Numbered from the stretch's first letter, positions 54,501 through 63,149 are shown. The stretch: 64,000 bases of DNA from Planctomycetota bacterium (GCA_023954375.1 JAMLIC010000033.1:1-64000); one strand, 5' to 3'. The notes: a model not told the origin generated them from the sequence alone. Translations and numbers: made by a program.

Positions 54501-55057
54501 GCGTGCGCGACGTGGACGTCGCGTCGGCCGCGCTCTACCCGCAGGTGTTCGACGACTTCGTGCGCTTCCGCGACGCCTACAGCGACGTGTCGGTCCTGCC
54601 GACCCGCTGCTTCCTCGCGCCGCTGGAGCTCGGCGAGGAGGTGAGCTTCGACATCGAGCGCGGCAAGACGCTCGTGGTCAAGCTCAACGCCGTGGGCGAG
54701 GTCGACGGGCAGGGCCGCCGCGAGGTGTACTTCGAGCTCAACGGCCAGCCGCGCTCGCTGCACGTGGTCGACAAGAAGGCGACGAAGAAGGAGGTCGTGC
54801 GGGAGAAGGCCGCCGACGCCCCGGGCCAGGTCGGCGCGCCCATGCCGGGCGCCGTGGTCGACGTGCGCGTCAAGCCGGGCGAGGAGGTCGCCGCCGGCGC
54901 GCCGCTCGTCGTGCTCAGCGCCATGAAGATGGAGACGATCGTCGCCGCGCCGGTCGCCGGCAAGGTGGCCCGCCTCGCCGTAACCAAGGGCGACGTCGTC
55001 GCGGCCAAGGACCTGCTGGCGGTGATCGAGCCCAAGGGGGCGACGGCGGCGGCGTAG
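51596..55057 (+). CDS. pyc: Pyruvate carboxylase
   Basis: A 1,153-residue single-chain enzyme making oxaloacetate from pyruvate and bicarbonate with ATP. Biotin carboxylase domain at about 1-460 (LLCANRGEIAIRVFRAANELG, MGGGGRGMR ATP loop, EVNPRIQVEHTVTE), carboxyltransferase domain at about 530-820 (DTTWRDAHQSLLATRVRT, PFQMLLRGANAVGYTSYPDN, catalytic lysine in LAIKDMAGLL, HTHDTAG), the PYC-specific region to about 1060, and the biotinyl domain with the carboxylated-biotin lysine at about K1111 in SAMKMET. All expected parts are present at normal length. It is transcribed alone; a short direct-repeat array follows 40 bases after the stop. Confidence 0.96.
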   Translation: MTPVTRPIRKLLCANRGEIAIRVFRAANELGIRTVAIFSHEDRVHLHRYKADEAYLVGRGRSPVQAYLAIDEIIDLARHNAVDAIHPGYGFLSERADFARACAEAGIAFVGPSPAALEALGDKVSARRIAQAVGVPTVPGTAHPVERLEDAEAFVEQHGLPVIIKASMGGGGRGMRVVRAKDELGQALERARSEALQAFGDGSVFLERFLERPRHIEVQVLADARGEVMHLFERDCTVQRRHQKLVEMAPALNLDPALRERITGDAVAIAREVGYVNAGTVEFLVQDGRHHFIEVNPRIQVEHTVTEQVTGVDLVQAQLRIAAGATFDQLGLSQQTVVPRGYAIQCRVTTEDPEQAFQPDTGRIEAYRSPGGMGLRLDGGSGYAGAVISPHYDSLLVKVTAHDLTWEGATRKLQRALAEFRVRGVTTNIPFLMNVVRHPRFLGGELDTGFVDKTPELFQLPHRRNRAQKLLRYLGDVAVNGPSTAVLQKVRPEKVEPAVPRVPDAAPPRGWRQVLLEQGPPGFARAVREHRGLLITDTTWRDAHQSLLATRVRTIDLLRVAEATSHGLAPCYSLEMWGGATFDVALRFLRECPWDRLAALRDRVPNVPFQMLLRGANAVGYTSYPDNVVFRFARLAREHGVDVFRIFDSLNDLENLKVGIDAVGEAGGVVEAALCYSGDVSDRARTKYTLDYYLDLAHRLVERGVHVLAIKDMAGLLKPRAATLLVEALRRDLPHVPLHVHTHDTAGTGVASMLACAAAGADVVDAATDAMAGLTSQPAMGALVAALRGTERDTGLDPERLDELNCYWEQARGLYAPFESGLKSGSADVYVHEMPGGQYTNLRFQATELGLAGRWPAIKRAYAAANRLLGDVIKVTPSSKVVGDLAQFMVQNDLSEDDVRERAETLSLPQSVVQFFQGYLGQPHGGFPEPLRARVLRGQPVVTGRPGVSMAPLDLERLRTDLEAKHGQRVRDVDVASAALYPQVFDDFVRFRDAYSDVSVLPTRCFLAPLELGEEVSFDIERGKTLVVKLNAVGEVDGQGRREVYFELNGQPRSLHVVDKKATKKEVVREKAADAPGQVGAPMPGAVVDVRVKPGEEVAAGAPLVVLSAMKMETIVAAPVAGKVARLAVTKGDVVAAKDLLAVIEPKGATAAA

Positions 55058-55096
55058 ACGTGCGGTTCACCTCGGCGGTGCGGGAGGCGCACGAAC

Positions 55097-55290
55097 AGCG
55101 CTCCGCGCGGGTAGCTCGCGCGGACGCACGAGAGCGCTCCGCGCGGGTAGCTTTCACCGACGCGACTCGACTTCGGGCGGACGGAGCGCTCCGCGCGGGT
55201 AGCTTTCGCCGTCGCGACTCGACTTCGGACGGAGCGAGCGCTCCGCGCGGGTAGCTCCTGGGAGCTTCGGAGCGCTCCGCGCGGGTAGCT
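55097..55290 (+). repeat. Array of five 20-bp direct repeats
   Basis: The unit AGCGCTCCGCGCGGGTAGCT occurs exactly at 55097, 55133, 55185, 55237 and 55271. Spacers are 16, 32, 32 and 14 bases; the two 32-base spacers are themselves similar (CGCGACTCGACTTCGG in both). The unit contains two small palindromes (AGCGCT and CCGCGCGG). It fills the gap between the pyc stop and a damaged gene. It is not a CRISPR by spacing, and no function is known to me. Confidence 0.85.
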
Positions 55291-55313
55291 CCACACGCTC
55301 GCTGACCCGCCCG

Positions 55314-56201
55314 GTGACCTCCGCGGGACGGGTGCGGGTGGTGGTGGACTGTGTGCCGCTTCGCCTCGAAGCACGCTCCGGGGCGCAGTTCGCCTCGCGC
55401 GCGCATGTGCCGATCTCCGTCGCCGACCTCGAGGTCACCCTGGACCTCGAGCCGGAGCGCCTCGTGTCGGGGACCGTCGTCGACGCGCAGGGGACGCCGG
55501 CCGCGGGCGCGCGGATCGACGTGCTCGGACGCGATCTGCGCACGGTGGTCGCGGACGACGTGGGCGCCTTCGCGCTCCCCGAGCTGCCCAGCGGCCCCGT
55601 CGCGGTGGTCGCCTGGGACGAACCTCGTCGGGGTGAGGTTCGCGTCAGCTCGCCGATGGTCGTCGACTCCGACGCGCGGGTGCGACCGGTGCTCGTCCTG
55701 GTGCCGGCAGCGGCGCTCCGCGTGGTTCGCGACGGCTCGGGCGAGGTGCCCTTCGTGGAGCAGCAGGCCCGCGACGGTGTCTGGGTCCCCGTCCATCGGC
55801 TGGACTGGATGTCACTCGACGCCCCCCTCTGGCTCGCCCCTGGGCCCTATCGCGTGCGCGCCCCGTTCGGCCCCGAGGGCGAGGCCCGGCTGGAGTGGAT
55901 CTCCGCGGGCGAGACCCGGGAGGTCCGCGCCGACGAGGCAGACCGGCGCTCCGGCCGCCGGGTCGCTGGTCGGGTCGTCCGGGCCAACGGGACGCCGATC
56001 CGCTGGGCCCGCCTCCAGATTCAAGAAGGCTGGTGGGAGCTCGCCGGCGGCTCCTCGCGGGACGACGGGACGTTCGTGCTGTGGGGCCCACGCCGGAGGT
56101 CGACGCTCCAGATCGACGGTGGGGCGGGCCCGTTCGAGCTCGACCTCCCGGCGGACGGCGACGTCGACCTCGGCGACCTCGTGGCCCAGGGCGCGCCCTG
56201 A
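55314..56201 (+). CDS. Carboxypeptidase-regulatory-like domain protein, probably 5'-truncated
   Basis: A 295-residue beta-rich protein. Two segments match carboxypeptidase regulatory-like (Ig/TTR-type) domains: about 45-105 (VSGTVVDAQGTPAAGARIDVLG, GAFALPELPSGPVAVVAW) and about 222-285 (VAGRVVRANGTPIRWARLQIQ, RDDGTFVLWG). Such domains are normally parts of large secreted proteins with a signal peptide. Here none is seen, the GTG at 55314 lacks a ribosome site, and a repeat array lies right upstream, so the gene has probably lost its 5' part. It is then a remnant, or an expressed fragment if a start exists. Confidence 0.5.
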   Translation: MTSAGRVRVVVDCVPLRLEARSGAQFASRAHVPISVADLEVTLDLEPERLVSGTVVDAQGTPAAGARIDVLGRDLRTVVADDVGAFALPELPSGPVAVVAWDEPRRGEVRVSSPMVVDSDARVRPVLVLVPAAALRVVRDGSGEVPFVEQQARDGVWVPVHRLDWMSLDAPLWLAPGPYRVRAPFGPEGEARLEWISAGETREVRADEADRRSGRRVAGRVVRANGTPIRWARLQIQEGWWELAGGSSRDDGTFVLWGPRRRSTLQIDGGAGPFELDLPADGDVDLGDLVAQGAP

Positions 56202-56213
56202 CCGGCCTCTGCG

Positions 56214-56673
56214 CGAGCCCGCCGCCAGGAGCGCGACCACGTCGAGCGCGAAGCCGGGCAGGAGCGGCGTGGCGTAGGTCTCGGTCGCGGTCTGCTCGCG
56301 GACGTGTCGCCCGCGCGCTGCAGCACGAGCACCACGCCGCGGCCCGGGTCGACGATCCAGTACTCCTTCACGCCCGCGAGCAGGTAGTCGTGGCGCTTCT
56401 CGACGTCATCCCGGTTCTCGCCCGACGCAGAGACGACCTCGACCGCGATCTCGGGCGCCCAGCGGTCCCAGGGCGAGACGGGGTCCGGCGCGGGGGTCAG
56501 GTAGAGGGCGAGGTCCGGGTGGCGCTCGGACTGCACGCCCGGGAGGCGGACGGCGCAACGGTCGCCCGACGTCTGGTAGCGGATCACGCCCGGCTGGCGG
56601 TCGAGCTCCCACAGGATCATGCCGTGCGGGAGCCCGGCTCGCCCTCGGCCTCCGCGAACTCAGCCAGGCTCAT
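56214..56673 (-). pseudogene. Uma2-family (DUF820, PD-(D/E)XK) endonuclease remnant
   Basis: Pieces of a Uma2-type nuclease-fold protein survive in different frames. MSLAEFAEAEGEPG at 56673 is followed by a frame change near 56630 to LPHGMILWELDRQPGVIRYQTSGDRC, then the core HPDLALYLTP, APEIAVEVVSASGENRDDVEKRHDYL and GVKEYWIVDPG. This core keeps the Asp and Glu-x-Val positions of the PD-(D/E)XK site and the downstream helix. Near 56310 the frame shifts again before TYATPLLPGFALDVVALLA. The usual 30-40 residues after the start are also missing. It is best read as a decaying copy; Uma2 genes are often present in many copies in such genomes. Confidence 0.6.
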
Positions 56674-56692
56674 GGCCCGCCCGTGGTCGTCG

Positions 56693-57310
56693 TCACAACC
56701 GCCGCGCCTCGAGCGTCCGCACCACCAGCCGGTAGCCGAACCAGCCGTTGTCCAGCACGACCTCGCCGGGCGGCTCGAGGGCCGCCATGCCAGGCTCGCC
56801 GTAGCGCACGACGATCAGGCCCGCCGGGCGGTCGTCGAGGCGCCGGTAGCGCCGCTCGATCACCCGCCCGCCGCGCCACACTTCGGTCACCTGCTCGCCG
56901 TGGCGCTCGCCCGCGTGCTCGCCGTCCGGCAGCGGCGCGCCGGGCAGGGCCACGAACCAGGCGCGGTGGATGTCGAGGAGCATGTGCCGGGGCGGGAACG
57001 GCAGCGCCTGGTCGGGCGGCAGGTGGTTCGTGAACGCGACCTCCGTCCCTCGCTGCTCGAGCACGAACGCGCGCGTGCCGTAGGGCGTGAGGCCGAGCAC
57101 GGTCAGGGCGTCGCCCTTCTTCTGCAGGGCGGCCTCGAAGCTCACCACGCGCGCGCCGTGCTCCGCGCGGACCTGCTGGCGCCAGAGGAAGGCGCCCGGG
57201 ATCTCCGCCGTCGGCACGAGCTCGCCCGGGTAGTCGGCCGGCGGCGGCTCCGGCGACGGGGCGGCCGCGCAGGCGGCGAGGGCGAGGGCCAGAAGGGGCG
57301 CGGCGCGCAT
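56693..57310 (-). CDS. DUF3261 lipoprotein
   Basis: A 205-residue predicted lipoprotein: leader MRAAPLLALALAACAAAP with the lipobox cysteine at about residue 14. The body (FEAALQKKGDALTVLGLTPYGTRAFVLEQRGTEV, LLLDIHRAWFVALPG, RRYRRL, GWFGYRLVVRTLEARRL) matches DUF3261 lipoproteins. These occur in aryl polyene and related gene clusters together with LolA-like proteins and MMPL exporters; such a LolA-MMPL pair is found at 60.8-63.8 kb of this window. Its -10 box (TACGAT, 57318-57323) ends seven bases before the ATG, so it is probably leaderless, and it is divergent from the DNA ligase gene. Confidence 0.72.
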   Translation of the reverse strand: MRAAPLLALALAACAAAPSPEPPPADYPGELVPTAEIPGAFLWRQQVRAEHGARVVSFEAALQKKGDALTVLGLTPYGTRAFVLEQRGTEVAFTNHLPPDQALPFPPRHMLLDIHRAWFVALPGAPLPDGEHAGERHGEQVTEVWRGGRVIERRYRRLDDRPAGLIVVRYGEPGMAALEPPGEVVLDNGWFGYRLVVRTLEARRL

Positions 57311-57317
57311 GCGTCCG

Positions 57318-57323
57318 ATCGTA
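57318..57323 (-). promoter_or_regulatory. -10 box TACGAT, leaderless start of DUF3261 gene
   Basis: On the minus strand TACGAT is followed by seven bases and the ATG. It faces the divergent ligase promoter 23 bases away. Confidence 0.45.
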
Positions 57324-57346
57324 GCCCCGGGGCGCGCGGGCGGCGG

Positions 57347-57352
57347 TACGCT
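57347..57352 (+). promoter_or_regulatory. -10 box TACGCT, leaderless start of DNA ligase gene
   Basis: TACGCT ends six bases before the GTG at 57359. Together with the divergent TACGAT it leaves only 48 bases between the two start codons. Confidence 0.45.
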
Positions 57353-57358
57353 GGACGT

Positions 57359-58894
57359 GTGGCCGAGCCCGCCCTGCTCCGGACCGTCGTCGAGACCTGG
57401 CGCGACGTGCGCGCGGCGCGGGCGCGGCTCGAGAAGCGCGACCGGCTGGCGCGCCTCTTCGCCTCGCTCCCGGCGCCCGAGGACCTGCGGCTCGCGGCGC
57501 TCTACCTCTCGGGCGAGCTGGGTCGCCCGCCGCTGGGCGTCGGCGGCGCGCTCGCGGGCGAGGCGCTCGCCGCGACGCCGCCGGGCACGGCCGGGTCGCC
57601 GCCGACGCTCCAGGACGTCGACGCGACCTTCGCCGCGCTCGGGCACGTGGCCGGCGCCGGGGCGAACGCCCGGCGCGGGGAGCTCCTCGTCGGGCTCCTC
57701 GCGCGCGCCACGCCGCCCGAGCGCGAGTTCCTGCTCGGGCTCGTCCTGGGCGAGCTGCGCCAGGGGGCGCTCGGGGCGCTCGTGCTCGACGCGCTCGCGC
57801 GCGCGCTCGAGGCGCCCGGGCCGGCGCTGCGTCGCGCGGTGATGCTCTCGGGCTCGCTCGGCGACGTCGTGCTCGCGCTGCGCCGCGAGGGTCACCAGGC
57901 GCTCGACCGTTTCCAGCTCACGCCGCTGGTGCCGGTCGAGCCCATGCTCGCCTCGACCGCCGGCGCGATCGACGAGGCGCTGCTGGCGCTCGGCGGCGCG
58001 GCCGCGGCCGAGTGGAAGCTCGACGGGATCCGCGTGCAGGTCCACCGGCGAGGCGACGACGTGCGGGTGTTCACGCGGAGCCTGCGCGACGTGACCGAGG
58101 GGACGGCGGGCCTCGTGGCGCTGGCGCGCGCGCTCCCGGTCGACAGCGTCGTCCTCGACGGCGAGGCGGTCGGGCACGTGGACGAGGGCGAGCCGCTCGC
58201 CTTCCAGGACCTCATGAGCCGCTTCCAGACGGGCGACGCCGAGGCGGGCCTGGGCGTGCGCTTCTTCGACGTCCTGTCGCTCGAGGGGGCGCCGTTCGTC
58301 GACCGCCCGGACCGCGAGCGCCGGGCGGCGCTCGAGGACCTCCTGCCCTCGGGCCTGGTCATCCCGCGGCGCCTGGTGACCGACCCGGCCGGGGTCCAGG
58401 CGGCGCTCGACGAGGCCCTGGCGCACGGCCACGAGGGGCTCGTGCTCAAGGCGCTCGACGCGCCCTACGCGGCCGGCCGGCGCGGGGCGAACTGGCGCAA
58501 GCTCAAGCTCGCGACGACGGCCGACCTCGTGATCCTCGGCGCCGAGTGGGGGCACGGCCGCCGGTCGGGGTGGCTGTCGAACCTGCACCTCGGCGCCCGC
58601 GACCCCGACGACCCGGGGCGCTTCGTCATGGTCGGCAAGACCTTCAAGGGCCTGACCGACGCCATGCTCCGCGAACTGACCGAGAGCCTGCCGCCGCTGG
58701 CGACGGAGCAGACGGGGCATGTCGTCCTCGTGCGGCCCGAGCGGGTGGTCGAGATCGCGTTCGAGGGCGTGCAGCGGAGCACGCGCTACCCGGGCGGCGT
58801 GGCCCTGCGCTTCGCGCGCGTGAAGCGCTTCCGCCCCGACAAGCGCCCGGCCGACGCGACCACGCTCGACGTGCTGCGCGCCGGCGCGACCTGA
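57359..58894 (+). CDS. ATP-dependent DNA ligase (archaeal/LigB type)
   Basis: A 511-residue ATP-dependent DNA ligase. An N-terminal helical DNA-binding domain (about 1-175) precedes the adenylation domain with motif I EWKLDGIRVQVHRRG (AMP-lysine K220), motif III FFDVLSLEG, motif IV GHEGLVLKALDAPYAAGRRG, motif V NWRKLK, and an OB-fold domain with VMVGKTFKGLTD and the C-terminal RFARVKRFRPDK. This three-domain plan matches archaeal Lig1 and bacterial LigB/Lig-type repair ligases. No Ku or primase genes are nearby, so a stand-alone repair role is likely. It should act beside the essential NAD-dependent ligase, which is not in this window. Confidence 0.93.
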   Translation: MAEPALLRTVVETWRDVRAARARLEKRDRLARLFASLPAPEDLRLAALYLSGELGRPPLGVGGALAGEALAATPPGTAGSPPTLQDVDATFAALGHVAGAGANARRGELLVGLLARATPPEREFLLGLVLGELRQGALGALVLDALARALEAPGPALRRAVMLSGSLGDVVLALRREGHQALDRFQLTPLVPVEPMLASTAGAIDEALLALGGAAAAEWKLDGIRVQVHRRGDDVRVFTRSLRDVTEGTAGLVALARALPVDSVVLDGEAVGHVDEGEPLAFQDLMSRFQTGDAEAGLGVRFFDVLSLEGAPFVDRPDRERRAALEDLLPSGLVIPRRLVTDPAGVQAALDEALAHGHEGLVLKALDAPYAAGRRGANWRKLKLATTADLVILGAEWGHGRRSGWLSNLHLGARDPDDPGRFVMVGKTFKGLTDAMLRELTESLPPLATEQTGHVVLVRPERVVEIAFEGVQRSTRYPGGVALRFARVKRFRPDKRPADATTLDVLRAGAT

Positions 58895-58906
58895 CGCGCG
58901 ACCAGC

Positions 58907-60238
58907 TCACTCCGCCCCCGCCGCCGGCAGCGGCAGGGCCGGGTCGCCGAAGACCATGAACTTCATGCCCTGGAAGAACACGCTCGGCGGGTACCACCCC
59001 GCGTCGGGCTTCAGGTCCGCGAGGCGCTGCGCCCGCCAGTAGTGCGTCAGCGCCGCGTTCCAGGCGTCGCCGAGGCGCCGCGCGCCGCCGGCCACGGCGG
59101 CCGTGAAGCCCTCCTGGAGCGTCAGCGCGCACGGCTGCGCGCCCGTGTTGCAGCCGATGTAGGCCACGGCGCCGCCCGAGGGCATGCGCACGAGGCGCTC
59201 GCCGAGGCCCGTCGCGTCGAGGCGCCCCGGCTGCAAGGCCGCCGGCGGCGGCGGCGGCGCCGTGAACACCTGCCCCGCGTTCGTCCCTCGCTGGAGGAGG
59301 CCGTGCACGTCGAGGTAGGGCTCGTAGGGCGGCTGGACCGAGAACACGGCGGTCCCGCAGCCGACCGAGAACATCACCGCCGGCGGCGCGCCGGCCAGCG
59401 CCGCGCGCTCGCGGGGCCCCAGGCAGCCGTGCCAGGTCTCGTTCGTGCCGTGGCCGGCGTGGAAGGCGAGCTCGACGCCGTCCCTCAGCGCCGCCAGCAC
59501 CTCTGCCGGCCTCGGCTCCCCGCCGGCGCCGAACAGCCTGCGCTCGATTGACCACCCGGCCCCGGCCAGCCCGTCGGCCCAGGCGCCGTAGGCGCCGCGC
59601 GCGTCGACCCAGCCGTCCATGTGCACGAACAGCGCCCGCCTCGGCCCGGCGGCGCGCGCCTCCCAGGCGACCGTCTTCGCCACGACCGCGCGCAGGTCCT
59701 CGCGCGTCGACACGGGCCAGCGGCCGACGGCCACCTCGGGCACGTAGCTCACGCGGTCGAGGTTGATCGGGCCCGCCTTGCCGTGCTCGCCCGTCACCTC
59801 GCCGAAGTAGCCGGCGTGGTGGCCGTCGGTCGTCGCGTTCCAGTCGTCGAACGAGCCGTCGTCGCGGGCGACGTCGGCGTAGTAGTGGTCGCTGGCGTAG
59901 AAGGCCGTGTGGAAGGCTGGCGCGTGGACGCGGTCGAGGACCATCCAGCGCACGGGGAACGTGTCCGAGTCGCCGACCAGCAGGGCGTAGCGCACGCCGT
60001 GGTCGCGCCAGCCGCGCCAGAGGAAGCGCTTGACCCGCTCCGGCGCGTCGACCCCGTCGACGGTCCGCAGCACGTCCTCGAGCGCGGCCACCCGCACGTC
60101 GAACGCCTCGCGCCTGAGGGCGACGTAGGGCGCAAGGTCCGCCTCCCAGTCGGCCGGGGCGATCACGACGAGGCCGGGGCGGTCGTCCGCCCGGGCAGGC
60201 AGGGCGAGGAGGGCGAGGACGAGGAGGAGCGTGCGCAT
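58907..60238 (-). CDS. Secreted peptidase C25-like (gingipain-family) protein
   Basis: A 443-residue exported protein. After a short signal peptide (MRTLLLVLALLALPARA) the sequence follows the Peptidase_C25 pattern: LVVIAPADWEADLAPYVALRREAFDVRVAALED, RVKRFLWRGW, YALLVGDSDTFPVRW, SDHYYADV, VAVGRWPVSTREDLRAVVAKTVAWE. The clan CD dyad is His263 in FHAGHGTNETW and Cys294 in FSVGCGTAV, 31 residues apart. It should be a cysteine peptidase acting outside the cytoplasm; Arg/Lys specificity as in gingipains is not assured. Unlike gingipains it lacks long adhesin domains. It converges on the DNA ligase gene with 12 bases between stops. Confidence 0.8.
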   Translation of the reverse strand: MRTLLLVLALLALPARADDRPGLVVIAPADWEADLAPYVALRREAFDVRVAALEDVLRTVDGVDAPERVKRFLWRGWRDHGVRYALLVGDSDTFPVRWMVLDRVHAPAFHTAFYASDHYYADVARDDGSFDDWNATTDGHHAGYFGEVTGEHGKAGPINLDRVSYVPEVAVGRWPVSTREDLRAVVAKTVAWEARAAGPRRALFVHMDGWVDARGAYGAWADGLAGAGWSIERRLFGAGGEPRPAEVLAALRDGVELAFHAGHGTNETWHGCLGPRERAALAGAPPAVMFSVGCGTAVFSVQPPYEPYLDVHGLLQRGTNAGQVFTAPPPPPAALQPGRLDATGLGERLVRMPSGGAVAYIGCNTGAQPCALTLQEGFTAAVAGGARRLGDAWNAALTHYWRAQRLADLKPDAGWYPPSVFFQGMKFMVFGDPALPLPAAGAE

Positions 60239-60306
60239 GCCCGCGATTGGAGCCCGCGCGCCCCGGAAGGACCAGCCGCGTGCGCCCGGCGCACGCCCCG
60301 GCGAAG

Positions 60307-60819
60307 ATGGAGGGCGTGACGGACGACGTCCTCCGCGCCCTCGAGCGCGCCCTCGCGGCCGACCCCGGCGACCGGGCCCTGCGCGAGCGCGTCGCGCGGG
60401 AGCGCGGGCGCCGCGGCGACCGCGCCGGGGCCTGCGAGGCGCTGGGGATCCGCTGGGAGCCGGACGCGCTCGCGCTGCCGGCCATGGGCTGGGGCGCGCA
60501 CCGCCTGAGCGTGGCCGAGGTGTCCGACCTCGTGAAGGAGGACCTCGCCGCCTTCGACCCGCTCGCGCTCGCCGCCGCCTTCCCGCGCCGCCGCGACGGC
60601 GCCTTCCGCGGCAACACGACGCGCTTCCTCCGCCGCTACCGCGCCCACGAGGCCGGGTCGACGCGGCGGCGCCTCGTGCTGCTCGCCTGGACGCCGGGCA
60701 CCGCCTCGCTCTGGGCGCGCCCCGAGGACCGCGGGCGCGCGGTCCTCACCGTCTCGCTCGAGACCCGGTCGACCTACTCGCCGCGCGCGCTCCTGCCCCC
60801 GGAGGCGTGGCGGGGGTGA
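60307..60819 (+). CDS. Hypothetical protein
   Basis: A 170-residue cytoplasmic protein I do not recognise. The N-terminus (DVLRALERALAADPGDRALRERVARERGRRGDR) looks like one TPR-type helical pair; the middle contains HRLSVAEVSDLVKEDLAAFDPLALAAAFPRR and the end an alternating beta region (RRLVLLAWTPGTASLWARPEDRGRAVLTVSLETRSTYSPRALL). ATG 60307 or GTG 60316 may be the start; a longer frame from 60247 lacks support. Its last 46 bases overlap the end of the convergent MMPL gene. Confidence 0.5.
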   Translation: MEGVTDDVLRALERALAADPGDRALRERVARERGRRGDRAGACEALGIRWEPDALALPAMGWGAHRLSVAEVSDLVKEDLAAFDPLALAAAFPRRRDGAFRGNTTRFLRRYRAHEAGSTRRRLVLLAWTPGTASLWARPEDRGRAVLTVSLETRSTYSPRALLPPEAWRG

Positions 60820-63149
60820 GCCAGGGCCGCCGCGGCGGGCGCGAGGACCAGGCTGGCGAGCACGCCCGTCCCGACGGTGAGGCCGACGGCCCGCAGCACG
60901 GGCGCGGTCGAGAGCGCGAGGAGGCCGAAGGCCAGGAGCGTCGTCGCGCAGGAGAGTGACGTCGCGAGGAGCGTCGCGGGGAGGGCGTCGTCGTCGGGCG
61001 GCCGCTCGGCGAGGAACACGCCGTAGTCGACCCCGAGGCAGAGGACGAGGAGCGCCGCGACGAGGTGCATGAGGTGCAGCGCCTCGCCCAGGAGCGCCAG
61101 CAGGCCCAGGGCGGCGCCCGCCGCCAGGAGCGCCGGCGCCACGGCGGCCAGCGCCGCGCGCGGCCGGCGGTGGCGCCACAGCACGAGGAGGAGGATCGCG
61201 GCCACGCCGCAGCCGACGACGCGCAGGGCGCGCCCGCGCACCTGCGCCTGGCCCCGCGCCAGCCACGCGCGCTGGTCGAAGACGTCGACGCCCTCGACGT
61301 CGCCCAGCGCCGCCTCGACGCGCGGCAGGTCGGCGTCCACGAGATAGATGAGGACCGCCTCCTCGCCGTCGAGCGTGGTCCTGAACGGCCGCACCAGGTC
61401 GGCGAGCGGCGACGCCAGCACGTCGTCGACGGTCAGCGGCGCGGGGGCCTCGCCGAGCGCCGCGAGGCCCGGCGCGAGGCGCTCCGCGCGGATCCCCTCC
61501 GCGGCGAGGGCCGCGGCCAGGCGCGCCGGGAGGGTCGGGTCGGCCAGGTGCGCGAGCGCCCGCGCCTGGACCTCGCGCGAGGGCACGACCCCGCGCAGCG
61601 AGCGGTAGCCGGCGAGGCCGCCCTCGGCCACGAGGCGGTCGAGGCGGGCCGCCGCGGCCTCGCCCCGGCGCAGGGCCGCCTCGACGTCCGGCCCGCGGGC
61701 GACGACCAGGCGCGCCCCGTCCACGCGGCTCACCTGCGCGCGCACGCGCGCCTCCTCGGCCAGGAGGTCGCGGTCGAGGGGCTGGAGCGCGGCCGGGTCG
61801 TCGGTCTAGCCGGCCCGCGAGAGCCCCGCGGCCGCGAGCGCCGCGGCGACGAGCGCCGGCGCGAGCGCCAGCCGGGGGCGGGCGCGGAGCGCCGCGAACG
61901 CGGCGGCGCAGGCGCGCGCGGCGCCGCGCTGCAGCGGCGTCGGGTCGGCGGCGGGCGGGAGCAGCGCCGGGACCAGCCAGCGCGTGGTCGCCAGCGCCGC
62001 GAGCACGCCGGTCGTCGTGAAGAGGCCGACCTCCCTCAGCCCGGGGAAGCCGGAGAAGGCGAGGCCGCCGAGGCCGACCACGGTCGTGAGCCCCGCCAGG
62101 CGCAGCCCCGGCCACACCGCCCGCGCGGCGGCCAGCGGGCCGCCACGAGGCGTCAGGGCGTGGTGGGTCATCACGTGGAGCGGGTGGTCGATGCACACGC
62201 CGATCAGCGTCGCGCCGAAGGCGAGCGTCAGCCCGTGCACCTGCCCGTGCAGGACGAGCACGGCGCTGGCGCCGGCGAGGAGGCCGACGACCACCGGAGC
62301 GGCCGACGCGGGCACGGCGCGCGGCGAGCGGAAGAGGACGAGCAGCAGGACCACGATCGCCGCGGTCGAGGCGGCCGAGATCCGCGCCACGTCGGCGCGG
62401 ATGCTCCGCTCGGCCGCGACGGCGAACGGGTGCACGCCGCTGCGCTCGAGCGCGAGCGGGGCCCCGAGCGCCGCCGACAGCCGCGCCCGGTGGGCCTCGA
62501 GCCGGGCGAGGAGCGGCCCGGCGCTGGCCGTGTCGAACGGCGACGCCACCGTGCCGACGAGCAGGACCGCCGCCCCGCCGTCGGGCGTGAGGAGGCGGCC
62601 CTGGTGGACGCGCAGCCCGTCGCCGCCAGCGGCCTCGAGGCGCTCGAGCGCCCGCGGGAAGGCGAGCAGCGGGTCGTCGGGGAGGAGCCGCTTGACGAGC
62701 GGCGCCGTCGGCAGCTCGAGCTGCCGGCGGACCTCCTTCGCGTGCGCGCGGAGCCCCTCGTCCGACAGCAGCGCCGGCAGCTCGTCGTCGGGCGCGACCG
62801 AGATCAGCGCCGCCCGGCGCGGGAAGAGGAGGGCGTGGACCTCCCGCTCGACGTCGGCGGCGACGCCGCCCTTGACCCACGACACGGCCGGGTCGCCCGC
62901 GAGCGCCTCCTCCAGCGCCGCGCCGGCGCGGGCGGCGAGGTCCGGGTCGACCGCCCCGCCCGGCCGGACGACGAGGACGAGCGCGCGGGTGAGCTCGGAC
63001 TCGGCCAGCGCCCGCGCCAGCCGCGCGGCGCGCGCGTCGTCGCCGAGCGCCAGGAAGGCCGTGACCTCCGTCGTCACCTGCAGCCGCGCGCCGACCAGGG
63101 CGCCGAGGCCCGCGACCACGAGGGCCAGGGCGGCGACGCGCCCGCTCAC
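60774..63149 (-). pseudogene. MMPL/RND-family exporter with in-frame TAG
   Basis: A 791-codon MMPL-type exporter of the kind found in aryl polyene clusters. The first half (63149-61809) has TM1, a periplasmic domain (FLALGDDARAARLARALAESELTRALVLVV) and TM2-6 (IVVLLLVLF, VVVGLLAGASAVLVL, GLTLAFGATLIGVCIDHPLHVM). The second half (61805-60774) repeats this: periplasmic domain beginning TDDPAALQPLDRDLLAEEARVRAQV, then TM segments and LVLCLGVDYGVFL. Between them codon 61808-61806 is TAG, with the same frame continuing on both sides, so a single nonsense change interrupts one gene. It starts at a GTG overlapping the LolA stop. It probably moves lipid-linked material across the inner membrane, if functional. 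Confidence 0.8.

Noticed and set aside
55097..55290. CRISPR array
   Set aside because: Repeats are only 20 bases, spacers vary from 14 to 32 bases and two spacers resemble each other; no cas genes are in the window.
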